Counted from the stretch's first letter, positions 18,515 to 28,283 are shown. The stretch: 40,569 nucleotides of DNA from Nitrosopumilales archaeon (GCA_007280465.1 QYPM01000033.1:1-40569); one strand, 5' to 3'. The notes: generated from the sequence alone by a model not told the origin. A program made the numbers and translations.

Positions 18515-19427
18515 GTACTTGTTTTAGAATAAAAGATGCAAGAGCTTCTTCATCTTTCTTGTCTTTCATTCTTATCTTAGTTTCGTAAACTTTCATGTCC
18601 AAGTTTTCTATTTTTCTAGTTAGTAATCTGTCTGCAGTATCAATTACCATGTGTGATGCCACTTCAGAATACATTTTTGCAAGACCATAAACCGAGACTT
18701 CCATACCTGCAGCTTCCATATACTTTGTAGCAGGTCCACTAATTGCAGTATTTCCTATAAGAGGACTAACAACAACTACCTTTTTCTTTGATTTCGATAA
18801 TTCTTTTCTGATTCCTTTAATGGATAATATTGGTCCAATGCTAGTCAGAGGATTACCTGGTGCAATTATCACTAATTTAGAATCATGAATAGCATTTACT
18901 GCGGATGGGTTTGCACGTGCCTTGTCTGCACCAATGTATTTTATTCCCTCTACTTTGTCTTGACCTTTGTATTTTACCCAATATTCTTGAATATGCAAGT
19001 CTCCCTTATTGGTAACAATTCTTGTTTCCACACTGTTATCAGTAACCGGAATAATTTTTGTATCAATTGCAAATTTTCTGCACATCCATTCTGTAATATC
19101 AGACAAGTTCTTTCCATTCTTGAGCATATTAGTTCTCAGAAGATGAATGGCTGCATCTCGGTCACCGATGTTAAACCAAGTCTCTTCTCCTAACACTTCC
19201 ATTTGTCGTAAAAATCCGTATGTGTCCTTCTTTATTCCCCAGCCTTTGTCAGTATCCAAAATATCTGCTAGGCCATAGAGAATTGTATCAATATCTGGAC
19301 AAATGTATAGGCCATACAGCCAATAATTGTCACCAACATTGGATATTACTGATATATCTCGAGTCTGGGTAGCTACACCGCGCACTAGTTTAACAGAACC
19401 GGTTCCACCTGCAAGAATTGTAATCAT
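18507..19427 (-). CDS. cofD: 2-phospho-L-lactate transferase
   Basis: ILAGGTGSVKLVRG, SNVGDNYWLYGLYICPDIDTILYGL, APGNPLTSIGPILSI. Confidence 0.92.
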   Translation of the reverse strand: MITILAGGTGSVKLVRGVATQTRDISVISNVGDNYWLYGLYICPDIDTILYGLADILDTDKGWGIKKDTYGFLRQMEVLGEETWFNIGDRDAAIHLLRTNMLKNGKNLSDITEWMCRKFAIDTKIIPVTDNSVETRIVTNKGDLHIQEYWVKYKGQDKVEGIKYIGADKARANPSAVNAIHDSKLVIIAPGNPLTSIGPILSIKGIRKELSKSKKKVVVVSPLIGNTAISGPATKYMEAAGMEVSVYGLAKMYSEVASHMVIDTADRLLTRKIENLDMKVYETKIRMKDKKDEEALASFILKQVHV

Positions 19428-19519
19428 TATCCCATTTCCCCTGTAACGTTATTAGATTAGACCAACTAAATATTACTCTTGCCACTACATCAAAGAAAAA
19501 TTTTCATCTGTGAAAAACA

Positions 19520-20713
19520 ATGCTAAAGTTTATTACTATCGGACAGAGAATTCACACCGTGACTAAGAGATTTCTTTTAGCATCAGCAATTTTGGGTTTA
19601 CTAGTTTTTGGAACAGTTGCACCAATTTGGGCAACAGTTGATTTTAATGCATATCTACCAATTGAAGGAAATCCAATTACACCAGAATTCAAATTCACAA
19701 AGAACGTCGCAATAGACTATTCAAGCGGTGGAAAATTAAAGGATGCTCTTATGGGGAAAAATATGACAATATCATTTTCTGACACTTCAGCTAACAATAC
19801 AAGCATCAAATCGTTCATGGAGGCAATAAATACAGAGTTTGCTACAGATAGAAAGACTACTGCAACAATCTCCAATTTGAAAGTAGAATATCAGGTGCAG
19901 ATTAATGGAGATGCCAATCATGCAACATTTGATTACTTGATAAAATTAATTCCTACAGTGAATGGTTACACCTTAAACAAGGGAGGCGGTAGTGTACCTA
20001 CAGTATTAGACATATCATGGATGGGATTTGCCATGAAGAATCCAGTAATCATATCCACTCAACAATATGGGGACTTGGAAATCAATTCCCTAATAGGTGT
20101 AATACAGAAACAATTACCAGATGTATACAACATATTGAAAGGAACTCCTGCAGAGAGTCCAATGAGTGTTAACCTGATAGATGCAAGTGCTCTTGTTAAT
20201 TATCCAATAGATAAATGGAATTCTATTTTCGATCCAGCATACACTCTTAGCGAAACTGCAGGTTATGGCTATTCAGGTCAGAAAGTTGCAGTGACAGGGT
20301 TTGCATATGGACAAAGTGATCTATACCAAGGACAATTAAAAGCCCAAAATGTTGATGTTGACTTTACAACAGATTCAAAATATCATTTAACCATAATTGA
20401 AAGAGCAAGTTCAGGTACAATAGATGCAGCAGGACATGCAAATGGATACATGGTGCAAGGCACTCCAGCAATCTCAACACTAACAGGAGTAAGTGGTACT
20501 GCATCAGTTCAAACAGCCCAAGGCCTATCCACTAATACAATATATGCAATGGCAGGATTTGCAGTAGTAATTGCAGTAGGAGTTTTCTGGTTTAGTAATC
20601 AAAAAATGAAAGCAGCCATGAAGCGAGGTGTAGACACTAGCCCCCCTCCAACATTCCAGTATGAAGAAAGAAAACACTGGGCAGACAGGTTTGATGAAGA
20701 AAAGAAAGAATAA
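19520..20713 (+). CDS. secreted/membrane-anchored protein of unknown function
   Basis: N-terminal hydrophobic signal, C-terminal TM AMAGFAVVIAVGVFWF, short charged tail. Confidence 0.65.
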   Translation: MLKFITIGQRIHTVTKRFLLASAILGLLVFGTVAPIWATVDFNAYLPIEGNPITPEFKFTKNVAIDYSSGGKLKDALMGKNMTISFSDTSANNTSIKSFMEAINTEFATDRKTTATISNLKVEYQVQINGDANHATFDYLIKLIPTVNGYTLNKGGGSVPTVLDISWMGFAMKNPVIISTQQYGDLEINSLIGVIQKQLPDVYNILKGTPAESPMSVNLIDASALVNYPIDKWNSIFDPAYTLSETAGYGYSGQKVAVTGFAYGQSDLYQGQLKAQNVDVDFTTDSKYHLTIIERASSGTIDAAGHANGYMVQGTPAISTLTGVSGTASVQTAQGLSTNTIYAMAGFAVVIAVGVFWFSNQKMKAAMKRGVDTSPPPTFQYEERKHWADRFDEEKKE

Positions 20714-20742
20714 GTAAAATTATTTTTAAAAAAGTTCATTTT

Positions 20743-20749
20743 AAAAAAA
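20743..20749 (-). terminator. poly-U terminator candidate for the RNase P RNA
   Basis: Seven T on the minus strand directly after P1 3' strand (...GGCACGCAC-TTTTTTT). Confidence 0.55.
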
Positions 20750-21029
20750 GTGCGTGCCAGCCGTAACCCTCCTTCTGTTTTTACGATATTACGCTATGCG
20801 GCCTACCTAAACAAAGTGCAGCGCTTATTGTTTGATTTGGCCTTTCTCCGCGCGGGACAGATTTTTCATTCCTTGCTGGAAACCTCAGGCATTACCATCA
20901 TAGTACGCCAGGTTGGATTTTTTTCTGTGCTGTTGCCAATCATCTCTGATTATCCGTCTCCGGATCGCACTTGCTGCATGGAGGGAGGAGTTTCCTCTGC
21001 CGTGGCAGTGATCGTTCACCGGCTCGCAC
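20750..21029 (-). ncRNA. rnpB: RNase P RNA
   Basis: Minus strand carries GAGGAAACTCCTCC (CR I-like), AAAGGCCAAAT...GGTAGGCCGC, ACAGAAGGAGGGTTA (CR V-like). P4: AAC(U)CCUCC at 20992-20984 pairs with GGAGGGUU at 20772-20765 with a single bulged U. Termini pair as P1 (GUGCGAGCC/GGCACGCAC, one A-A mismatch). About 50% GC (141/280 in 20751-21030, hand count). Confidence 0.9.
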
Positions 21030-21075
21030 TTTAACAATATTTGAATTAATTACTATTTTAGTATTGACTACAGAT

Positions 21076-23409
21076 TTAGAGTCCAGATGAAAAATAATCC
21101 TCATCAGATTGGATAATCCTCTTGGGCTTCAATCTAAACAAGAAACCATATATTTTGTAAATCACCCTATTCTCCATCAATCTAGGTGCAATCATATGCC
21201 AAAAGTATCTTGCCTTAATTGTTGAAAATCTGGAATCTCGGACGACAAATACGCTGTAAAGAGATTTTTCAACAATTTCAATAGTTTTTGGGCTAAAGGC
21301 TTGATCAGATTGATTACCTGCACCCACTATAACAATTTCTGGTTTCTGATTCAGATTCTGAAGAAGATCCTTTATTACATTAGTACTTGTCGGGTACACT
21401 CTTTCTACTGGAACTTTCTTTAAATCTAGATCAAACATTTTTTCATTAATTCTACTTAGAATATCACGTTCATCTTCTTGAGATTCAACGACGCCTCTTA
21501 CAATCCTTATTTTACTATCCATTGATTTAGAAAAGGCATTTGCAATTTCAATACCTAAATCAGAATGGCGACCTTTATCATATGATACAACTATGTTAGA
21601 CAATTCTTTATCAAATTCTTTTTTGATACTTACTCCAACAATATCACAGGTTGTTAGAGATAATAACTTTCTATTATTACGTAGATCGTAGAAATCCATT
21701 ATAATCAAATTAACTCCTTGTTCTTCTGCAGTAACAAGGATTGCTTCCGTATTATCATGTGACAGTCTAACAAGATATCTATATTCTGTAGAATCTGGTA
21801 ATATTTTTCTAAGATCAGCAAAAGAATTCATAACTGGTTCTGCAAATCCATGAGCCATAGTAAGAGGAATTTGGATTGGAACTGTTGCTACGTTTAGCAA
21901 TGATATTTCTCCGTTCTTTTCTTTTGCAATAGCAGAAGCAATCTTTACAAGTTTTTCCACTGTTTTTTTATTGAAAACGACCATTATGCGGTAATCTTTT
22001 CTTTCAGGAGGTCCTACGTTTGCCATTAACGGAGCATAATGCTCTAATTCTTTTTTAATAGTATAGAATTTGTAGACTGAGAATCCAATTATCACCCAGA
22101 TAATTGCAATTACCCAGCTGAGTGGATTATAGATGAGCAGATAAACTGCAAGTGCGGCATTAGCAAATGCTCCTATTAATGGAAATAGTGGAAATAGAGG
22201 AGTCTTGAAACCATAATCAAGTTTTTTGCCATACATTCTTCTAATAGTTATCGCAGCTAAGTTTACTTGCGCGAAAAGAAATAGAAACATTACACTTGCA
22301 GCAAGAGCAATTTGCTCAAGTGGGAGTACAGCCGCTATGAATGCCATGATAAATCCAGATGCAATAATTGCTAAAAATGGTGTATGGAATTTTTTGTGAA
22401 TTGCACTAAACGTATGAGGTAGATTGTATTGCCGTGCCATTGCAAATGAAACTCTGCTAGATGAAAAAGTAGTGGCATTTAGAGCAGAAAGAGTTGATAC
22501 AATTCCTCCCGCTAGTACTATAAACGATCCAAACGGAAGAATATATTTTGCAGCTTGAACTATTCCAAGCTCTTTATTTTCACCTATGAAATGCCAAGGA
22601 TCATCTTTGAGTATTGCAGGGTTAAGACCCCCAATGAATACAAAAGTGAATAAGATATAGAGAGCTGTAACTACAAATAGTGAAATAAAAATCGCTCTAG
22701 GAATATTTTTCCTTGGATTTTTTACCTCCTCGCCGGTTTGCACAATTATTTCATACCCTTCAAAAGCTATGAATGTAATTCCCATTGCAATTATCAATCC
22801 TATACTTCCTTTTGGGATAAAATTTTGAAAGTTCTTACCCCAGTCAAAATTTGCAAAAACAATGGATAATGCTCCTGCAATTATAAGCGATACAATTACT
22901 ACAAGTTGAGTTATCGTGATAGCGTTACCAATTTTTCCCGTACCTGAGACACCCTTAATGTTGACATATGTAAAAAGGCATATTGCCAATATTGCAATGA
23001 TTTTTTCGAGTGGGACCCCAACATAACCTTCAGGTACTCCTAATACGATTAGCACATGTCCAAAGAATGAGCCAAAAGCAACAGCGTATAGACTTCCTGC
23101 AACCATGTGAGCAAACCAAGCCATCCATCCACTGATGAAAGCATTAGGTCTTGGAAGTCCCTCTCTAATCCATTTGTATCCTCCACCTGCTTCTGGAATG
23201 GCAGAACCAAGTTCTGCATATGTCATAGAAGTAAACATGGTGATTATTCCATTTAGAAGAAATGCTACCATTAGAGCAGGACCGACTTCATTCATAGCAG
23301 GACCTACTAGAACAAATATTGCACCCCCTATCATGGCGGCAATACCCACCATCGTAATATCCAATAGTGAGAGACTACGAACTAGTCCAGGAGAATCCTC
23401 GGTTGTCAT
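21076..23409 (-). CDS. APC-family amino acid permease with C-terminal universal-stress-protein-like domains
   Basis: SLLDITMVGIAAMIGGAIFVLVGPA and FIAFEGYEIIVQTGEEVKNPRKNIPRAI; soluble C-terminal part with Usp-like segments ending in ...VGAGNQSD...SLYSVFVVRD. Confidence 0.85.
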   Translation of the reverse strand: MTTEDSPGLVRSLSLLDITMVGIAAMIGGAIFVLVGPAMNEVGPALMVAFLLNGIITMFTSMTYAELGSAIPEAGGGYKWIREGLPRPNAFISGWMAWFAHMVAGSLYAVAFGSFFGHVLIVLGVPEGYVGVPLEKIIAILAICLFTYVNIKGVSGTGKIGNAITITQLVVIVSLIIAGALSIVFANFDWGKNFQNFIPKGSIGLIIAMGITFIAFEGYEIIVQTGEEVKNPRKNIPRAIFISLFVVTALYILFTFVFIGGLNPAILKDDPWHFIGENKELGIVQAAKYILPFGSFIVLAGGIVSTLSALNATTFSSSRVSFAMARQYNLPHTFSAIHKKFHTPFLAIIASGFIMAFIAAVLPLEQIALAASVMFLFLFAQVNLAAITIRRMYGKKLDYGFKTPLFPLFPLIGAFANAALAVYLLIYNPLSWVIAIIWVIIGFSVYKFYTIKKELEHYAPLMANVGPPERKDYRIMVVFNKKTVEKLVKIASAIAKEKNGEISLLNVATVPIQIPLTMAHGFAEPVMNSFADLRKILPDSTEYRYLVRLSHDNTEAILVTAEEQGVNLIIMDFYDLRNNRKLLSLTTCDIVGVSIKKEFDKELSNIVVSYDKGRHSDLGIEIANAFSKSMDSKIRIVRGVVESQEDERDILSRINEKMFDLDLKKVPVERVYPTSTNVIKDLLQNLNQKPEIVIVGAGNQSDQAFSPKTIEIVEKSLYSVFVVRDSRFSTIKARYFWHMIAPRLMENRVIYKIYGFLFRLKPKRIIQSDEDYFSSGL

Positions 23410-23570
23410 GTAGACCTATTCGGGAGGATAGAACGGTCGAATAAATCTCTACTTACATTTTTCATCACAAGAATAAACTCATGAGGTATGAAGAATGCCA
23501 TACTATGAGAGATCATTTTTTTGTATTTATAAAGAGACCTGTAAACCATCTTTCCAGGTAATGGATATCT

Positions 23571-24065
23571 TTAGATCTTCAAGCCATATTCTTGTGATAT
23601 TTTTACAACATCATCAGCAGTTGTGGCATCAGAATAATCTTTTAGCAAATATTGATTTAGATCAAAAAATGTATGCCCCCACTTGAATTTCCCAATAACA
23701 GAATTTGCAAGTTCATAGTAATCCATGATATAAAGTGCGCCGGCAATTGCTTCAGCAGTTGTGAGTTTACCTATCTTGGAATAATTAACTGGATTTCCTG
23801 CAAGTAGTGGAGGAAGTTTTCGTGACAGACCTACAAATTTTTTGAGAAACATTTTTTGTGCCAATTCCCAAGAACAATCAATTGCCGTAATAGATTTTGT
23901 CAAATCCCTGTCAGACCGTAAGACAAATTCTTTTGCAAAGGGATTGAGTATCATGTCTTTTCCAGAGAGATGTTTTATGCGTTTTGCAATGCCAAATTTT
24001 ACAAGTTTTGCAGCAGTACATTTTGCGGGGTCATCCTGCTCAAACATGAGAACTTGAATTTGCAT
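23571..24065 (-). CDS. tsr3: DUF367/Tsr3-like rRNA aminocarboxypropyltransferase
   Basis: DDPAKCTAAKLVKFG, NPFAKEFVLRSDRD, IDCSWELAQKMF, RKLPPLLAGNPVNYSKIGKLTTAEAIAGALYI. Confidence 0.88.
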   Translation of the reverse strand: MQIQVLMFEQDDPAKCTAAKLVKFGIAKRIKHLSGKDMILNPFAKEFVLRSDRDLTKSITAIDCSWELAQKMFLKKFVGLSRKLPPLLAGNPVNYSKIGKLTTAEAIAGALYIMDYYELANSVIGKFKWGHTFFDLNQYLLKDYSDATTADDVVKISQEYGLKI

Positions 24066-24109
24066 AGTCTTAGTGCTTCAATCAAGAATAAATTGCTTGA
24101 GATTTGGAA

Positions 24110-27100
24110 TTATTTGCCGATGTAAGTTACTTGGTAATAGAATCTAGTGACTTGATCCTTTTTGATAACACTAACATTCCATTGTCCGTCAGGCATTACA
24201 TCATTTGTACTTGCTGGCAAGATAGTAAATTGTTGTAATCTAAGTCCTGCCCCAGAATAGCCAACAAGGAAATTCTTGCCATCAATTGTCACTGCCTGAT
24301 ATATCATGCCAGATTGTACGGTGGATTTTGTAACTAGACAGTTAGAGTCTTGACCTATAATACAAGTTCCATTTTGAGAAGTCACCTTAATGCTGACATA
24401 ATTTTCATTGCCAGGGTTTACCCTAAGTAGGCCATCAAGTTGTCTTGGGGAATATGTCATGTTACCAATAGACTGTTCACTCAATGTAATTGGAATGGCA
24501 GAGTCTTGGAGTTTATTTATTTTTTCAACAAAGATGTTAGTTGATTGAGCATGTTTCTGAACTGGTCCGATGGTTGAAGGAATAACTGTTAGAGTAGAAG
24601 GAGGAAGTTGAGTTTCATTAGTTGGAGTAGGCTGTGTTTGGTTTGTTACTACAGGTATGTTTTGGGAAGGTAATTGATTTACAACACTAAAGTATGCTTT
24701 GAAAGCTCCAAAAGGCACCTGCGCAATTATTACATAGTCTCCAAGTTTAGCATTCTTTGGAATTTTATAATCATAACTAAAGGAACCGAATTGATCAAAG
24801 TAAGCAGTAGTTTTTGATATCGTATTTCCTTTCTTTGACATCACTTCTCCCTCACTAATGACAGTATCATTTTTCAAGCCAAATGCAAGGTCTATACCAT
24901 CTGGTAAAGATACGATGTAGCTAGTTCTTCCAGTCAGTAGGACTGTTTGGCCAGGAAGATACTTGTCAGAGTCAGTAGTCATGAAGAGTTGTAATTTATC
25001 AGAACTTGTAGTATAAGGATCATTTACCTTGAATGACGTTATTACTTTATTTGCAAGATATTGGGCATATAGCTTGTAGGTTCCAGTCTTGTAAATACCA
25101 GTATGGAATGGAACTGTAACATAAAACTGCCCTCCAGGGTTTACAGTTGCATCACCACGGTATACTTGTTGCCCATCACTTGAATATATCAGAACTTGAA
25201 CCACGGCGTTTGCCTCTTTAGTTGCAGCATTTTGAATCGGAATCACTTCACCCCAGATTCTTGCCACATCAGATGAGAGATAATCTGTTTTATCAGTTTG
25301 GACTATGATTGGAGATAAATCTTGATTTGGTTGAGGATTTTTAGAGACTTGGAAAAATAGTTCAGAGTTTGCATTTGTTGAAGCAATTGTTATTCTGTAT
25401 ATACCATAAACAGCAAGTGTTGGATCTAATACAGATGAGGAGGATCTATCAGTAGTTATCATAACACTGCCAGTTGTATCTTTTGCCGGTATGGTCCAAC
25501 TCCATGAAAATTGTCCATTATTTACCTGTAATGGGAATGTGATTTTACTACCAGATGGTTTTACCAGAGTCAGCGTGTAAGAATCCGTACCAGTTAATGC
25601 AGAGATTTTTCCATTTAGTTGAACCAAATCACCTACACCGTAAACTTTTTTGTCGGTGTTTACTGCTACAGAGGAAAGTGAACCAGCAAGTGGATCATAT
25701 ACAGTAAAGGTTGTTGAAGCAGCCAGATTATTATAAGTCGCTTTTAGCGTATAAGTCCCTGGAAGGAAAATTCCGCTGTGAATGATTTGTGGTTGTACTT
25801 GAAATATTCCGTTAGCATCAGGAAATGCAGAATAAAATAATGCGGTAGATGTTGGCACAAATATATTATTAATGAAAGTACCGCCAGAAGAAATAGAGTT
25901 TCCTGCAGAATCAAGTACTTTGACTTTTACACTTATTCCTGCATTTTGAGTTGAAAGTTGAATTGGATTTAAAATATGACCAGAGATAACCAAAGCATCT
26001 CCAAGAGCATACAAACTTTTGTCCGTAGTAATACTAAATGGAGTAGAGGGAGATATTGTAGGCTTGTAGTCTGAAGGATTTTGTACTACAACAAAGTCAA
26101 CTTCAGACATACCATTAGTAGTGGATATAATGGTCCTATAATTTCCCAAACTATCAGTTGTTCCAGGAATTACAAATTTGTAAGTAAACGTATTATCAGT
26201 TTGAAGATTAACTATTGTTCTCATGTTTATAGTATTTGTAACGATGCCACGATTTCCAAAAACTTGAGTGCCAGAACTTCCTCCAACAGTTGTCTGGATA
26301 ATTTGCAGTCCGGGGTTTAATCCAAGATTTTGTAGACCTTGATTAAGAGTACCACCACTAATTATTACAGTTTCACCTGGAGCATATGCCTTTTTGTCAG
26401 TAGACATCTGTATCACATTACTTTGTACTTGGACTGGAATCAATGTAAAAGTTGTAAAAGTAGATGCACCGCCATAAGATGCTACAACTCGATATATTCC
26501 ATAAACGGGATTAACTCCATTGATAAGCAACCCCGAACTTCCAGCACTTCTCTGATATTGATTTACTGTAGTTAGTTTTCCTTGAGAATCTGGAAATATT
26601 GTTCCCTGATATACTACAACATTAGTCGGATCATAGACCTTGTATGTTACGGGAGTGAGTGGAATTACTTTAGAAACAGTTCCTGTTAGTACAATAGGTT
26701 GAGAAATTGTATAATTGGAATTATCTGTAGAAATAACTATAGTTGTTGGTACAATCTGTGGCGGAGGTACAAAAGCTGTTGAGCCTAGCGAAAATGTTGA
26801 GGACGACTGGGCAGCACCATATGATGCAGAGATTGTGTATGTCCCTTCAGCAAATCCTAAGACTTGATCAGTCTTTGCAAATGTAGAGAATTTGAGATCA
26901 GTTCCTGGATATAGTGAAAATGTTTGCTTGAATCCATGAGGTCCTGACATGATTAAATTAACAGTCGTAGGGATTGAAGTTACTGCCGGGTTTTTTACAA
27001 TTTGTGAAACTTGACCGCTAATGTTTACTATATCACCAAAGATGTAGTTTTGCTTGTCAGTTGAAATAGACATGGTAAGCTGATTAGCAACAGTAGTTGT

Positions 27101-27607
27101 TGGTGGACTTCCATTTGTAGATCCAGGAGTTCCAATCTTGTAGACCCAGCCATTTTGGGAACCAGTATTGTAACCATCATAGAGTCTCTGCCAAGTATTA
27201 CCATCTCCTTGTGTGTCTGTAAGTGTTGGAGTTTGATCAATAATTGTGCCATCAGATCCTTTTAGTTGTATAACAGCACCTGCTTGTGGAAGCCAAAGTG
27301 GTTTATAGTGATAAACAATGAATTGTTGTGGCTGTATAGTGGTTCCTAATGATATTGTATTCACTTGTTTTAATCCACTAGTTGCCCCGATTGTCCAACC
27401 ACCTATACTTACAGGAGAATTGGTTGGATTATACAGTTCGACCCACTGTATTGGTAATGCAGTATAATCACCTACGGGATTTAGTTCGACTTCATTTATG
27501 ACAACATGGTTTGCTATTGTAACCGTTTGACCACTAGCTGCATAACTTTGTCCAATTACAAGTAAGACAAGAATTCCTGCAATAAGGTACGGGTTTGAAT
27601 ATTTCAT
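24110..27607 (-). CDS. large secreted surface protein: lamin-tail domain plus seven Ig/macroglobulin-like repeats
   Basis: Signal MKYSNPYLIAGILVLLVIG (track gives upstream start 27619). LTD-like VVINEVELNP...IQWVELYNPTNSPVSIGGWTIG. Seven TDxxxYxxxxxVxxxG repeats. Confidence 0.75.
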   Translation of the reverse strand: MKYSNPYLIAGILVLLVIGQSYAASGQTVTIANHVVINEVELNPVGDYTALPIQWVELYNPTNSPVSIGGWTIGATSGLKQVNTISLGTTIQPQQFIVYHYKPLWLPQAGAVIQLKGSDGTIIDQTPTLTDTQGDGNTWQRLYDGYNTGSQNGWVYKIGTPGSTNGSPPTTTVANQLTMSISTDKQNYIFGDIVNISGQVSQIVKNPAVTSIPTTVNLIMSGPHGFKQTFSLYPGTDLKFSTFAKTDQVLGFAEGTYTISASYGAAQSSSTFSLGSTAFVPPPQIVPTTIVISTDNSNYTISQPIVLTGTVSKVIPLTPVTYKVYDPTNVVVYQGTIFPDSQGKLTTVNQYQRSAGSSGLLINGVNPVYGIYRVVASYGGASTFTTFTLIPVQVQSNVIQMSTDKKAYAPGETVIISGGTLNQGLQNLGLNPGLQIIQTTVGGSSGTQVFGNRGIVTNTINMRTIVNLQTDNTFTYKFVIPGTTDSLGNYRTIISTTNGMSEVDFVVVQNPSDYKPTISPSTPFSITTDKSLYALGDALVISGHILNPIQLSTQNAGISVKVKVLDSAGNSISSGGTFINNIFVPTSTALFYSAFPDANGIFQVQPQIIHSGIFLPGTYTLKATYNNLAASTTFTVYDPLAGSLSSVAVNTDKKVYGVGDLVQLNGKISALTGTDSYTLTLVKPSGSKITFPLQVNNGQFSWSWTIPAKDTTGSVMITTDRSSSSVLDPTLAVYGIYRITIASTNANSELFFQVSKNPQPNQDLSPIIVQTDKTDYLSSDVARIWGEVIPIQNAATKEANAVVQVLIYSSDGQQVYRGDATVNPGGQFYVTVPFHTGIYKTGTYKLYAQYLANKVITSFKVNDPYTTSSDKLQLFMTTDSDKYLPGQTVLLTGRTSYIVSLPDGIDLAFGLKNDTVISEGEVMSKKGNTISKTTAYFDQFGSFSYDYKIPKNAKLGDYVIIAQVPFGAFKAYFSVVNQLPSQNIPVVTNQTQPTPTNETQLPPSTLTVIPSTIGPVQKHAQSTNIFVEKINKLQDSAIPITLSEQSIGNMTYSPRQLDGLLRVNPGNENYVSIKVTSQNGTCIIGQDSNCLVTKSTVQSGMIYQAVTIDGKNFLVGYSGAGLRLQQFTILPASTNDVMPDGQWNVSVIKKDQVTRFYYQVTYIGK

Positions 27608-27767
27608 CTGTAATACCATTTCAAGGCCATGTTTAGAATTTTAGGTGTTGATTGTGGAAAAGTTGAGCTAGTTGTTAATGCCCAATATGCCCTAGTCCGC
27701 ATAATCAAAAGATCCTCTACAAGCATTATAAGTCGTACGTAGAATTCATATCAAATTAGTTAGAATA

Positions 27768-28028
27768 CTATGGCATTTCTTGCTTGTCTGAATCACATTT
27801 AGGACATTTATTTTCAGTGATTTTTGCTCCGCAGATGGCGCAAATGCCCTGACCAACCGCTCTTTGAATCTGTCTTTTTCTCCTCCCAACAAATACTTTC
27901 ATTGCAAAATATAATAAAATTGCAATCATTACAGAATAAATTAGATTCATGCCAGGCAATGCCATCAGGCCTATCATAATACATAAAATTCCTACAATTA
28001 AGAGAATTTCGCGTTTTTCGAATTTCAA
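27768..28028 (-). CDS. small membrane protein with C-terminal zinc ribbon
   Basis: Two TMs then CAICGAKITENKCPKCDSDKQ. Confidence 0.65.
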   Translation of the reverse strand: MKFEKREILLIVGILCIMIGLMALPGMNLIYSVMIAILLYFAMKVFVGRRKRQIQRAVGQGICAICGAKITENKCPKCDSDKQEMP

Positions 28029-28065
28029 TTTAATCTAGGACTAGGACATTTCAATAAATAGATAT

Positions 28066-28135
28066 GCCAGCACTCAGAGTCACTGAATTGGCATTCATCT
28101 TGTGTCATGTCTCTAACTCTTCTTCATCGCCTGGC
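28066..28135 (-). ncRNA. candidate C/D-box sRNA
   Basis: Minus strand: GCCAG-g-CGATGA-(15 nt)-ATGA-(4 nt)-AGATGA-(17 nt)-CTGA-gtg-CTGGC. C and D boxes, C'/D'-like pair, 5-bp closing stem. 56 nt from C to D box. Confidence 0.45.
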
Positions 28136-28209
28136 TATCATGATCAGTTAAAGTCGGATAATAACTAATTGTATTTGATTCAAATCTAAGATACGCCTAA
28201 AATATTAAG

Positions 28210-28283
28210 TGGGATCGGCCGGATTTGAACCGACGACCTCAGGTACCCAAAACCCGAATCATACCAAGCTAGACCACGATCCC
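28210..28283 (-). tRNA. tRNA-Pro (anticodon TGG)
   Basis: GGGATCG/CGATCCC acceptor stem with A discriminator, anticodon arm CGGGT-TTTGGGT-ACCTG, T arm GTCGG-TTCAAAT-CCGGC. 74 nt, no intron. Confidence 0.93.

Noticed and set aside
20747-21034. GC-rich island with apparent terminal inverted repeats (AAAGTGCG...CGCACTTT) as a mobile element or horizontally acquired gene
   Set aside because: The inverted termini are better explained as helix P1 of RNase P RNA; the conserved P4 core and U-tract are on the minus strand.
27629-27742. 37-aa ORF MFRILGVDCGKVELVVNAQYALVRIIKRSSTSIISRT
   Set aside because: Short, no recognisable family beyond a weak MxILGVDxG resemblance, lies in a probable promoter region.
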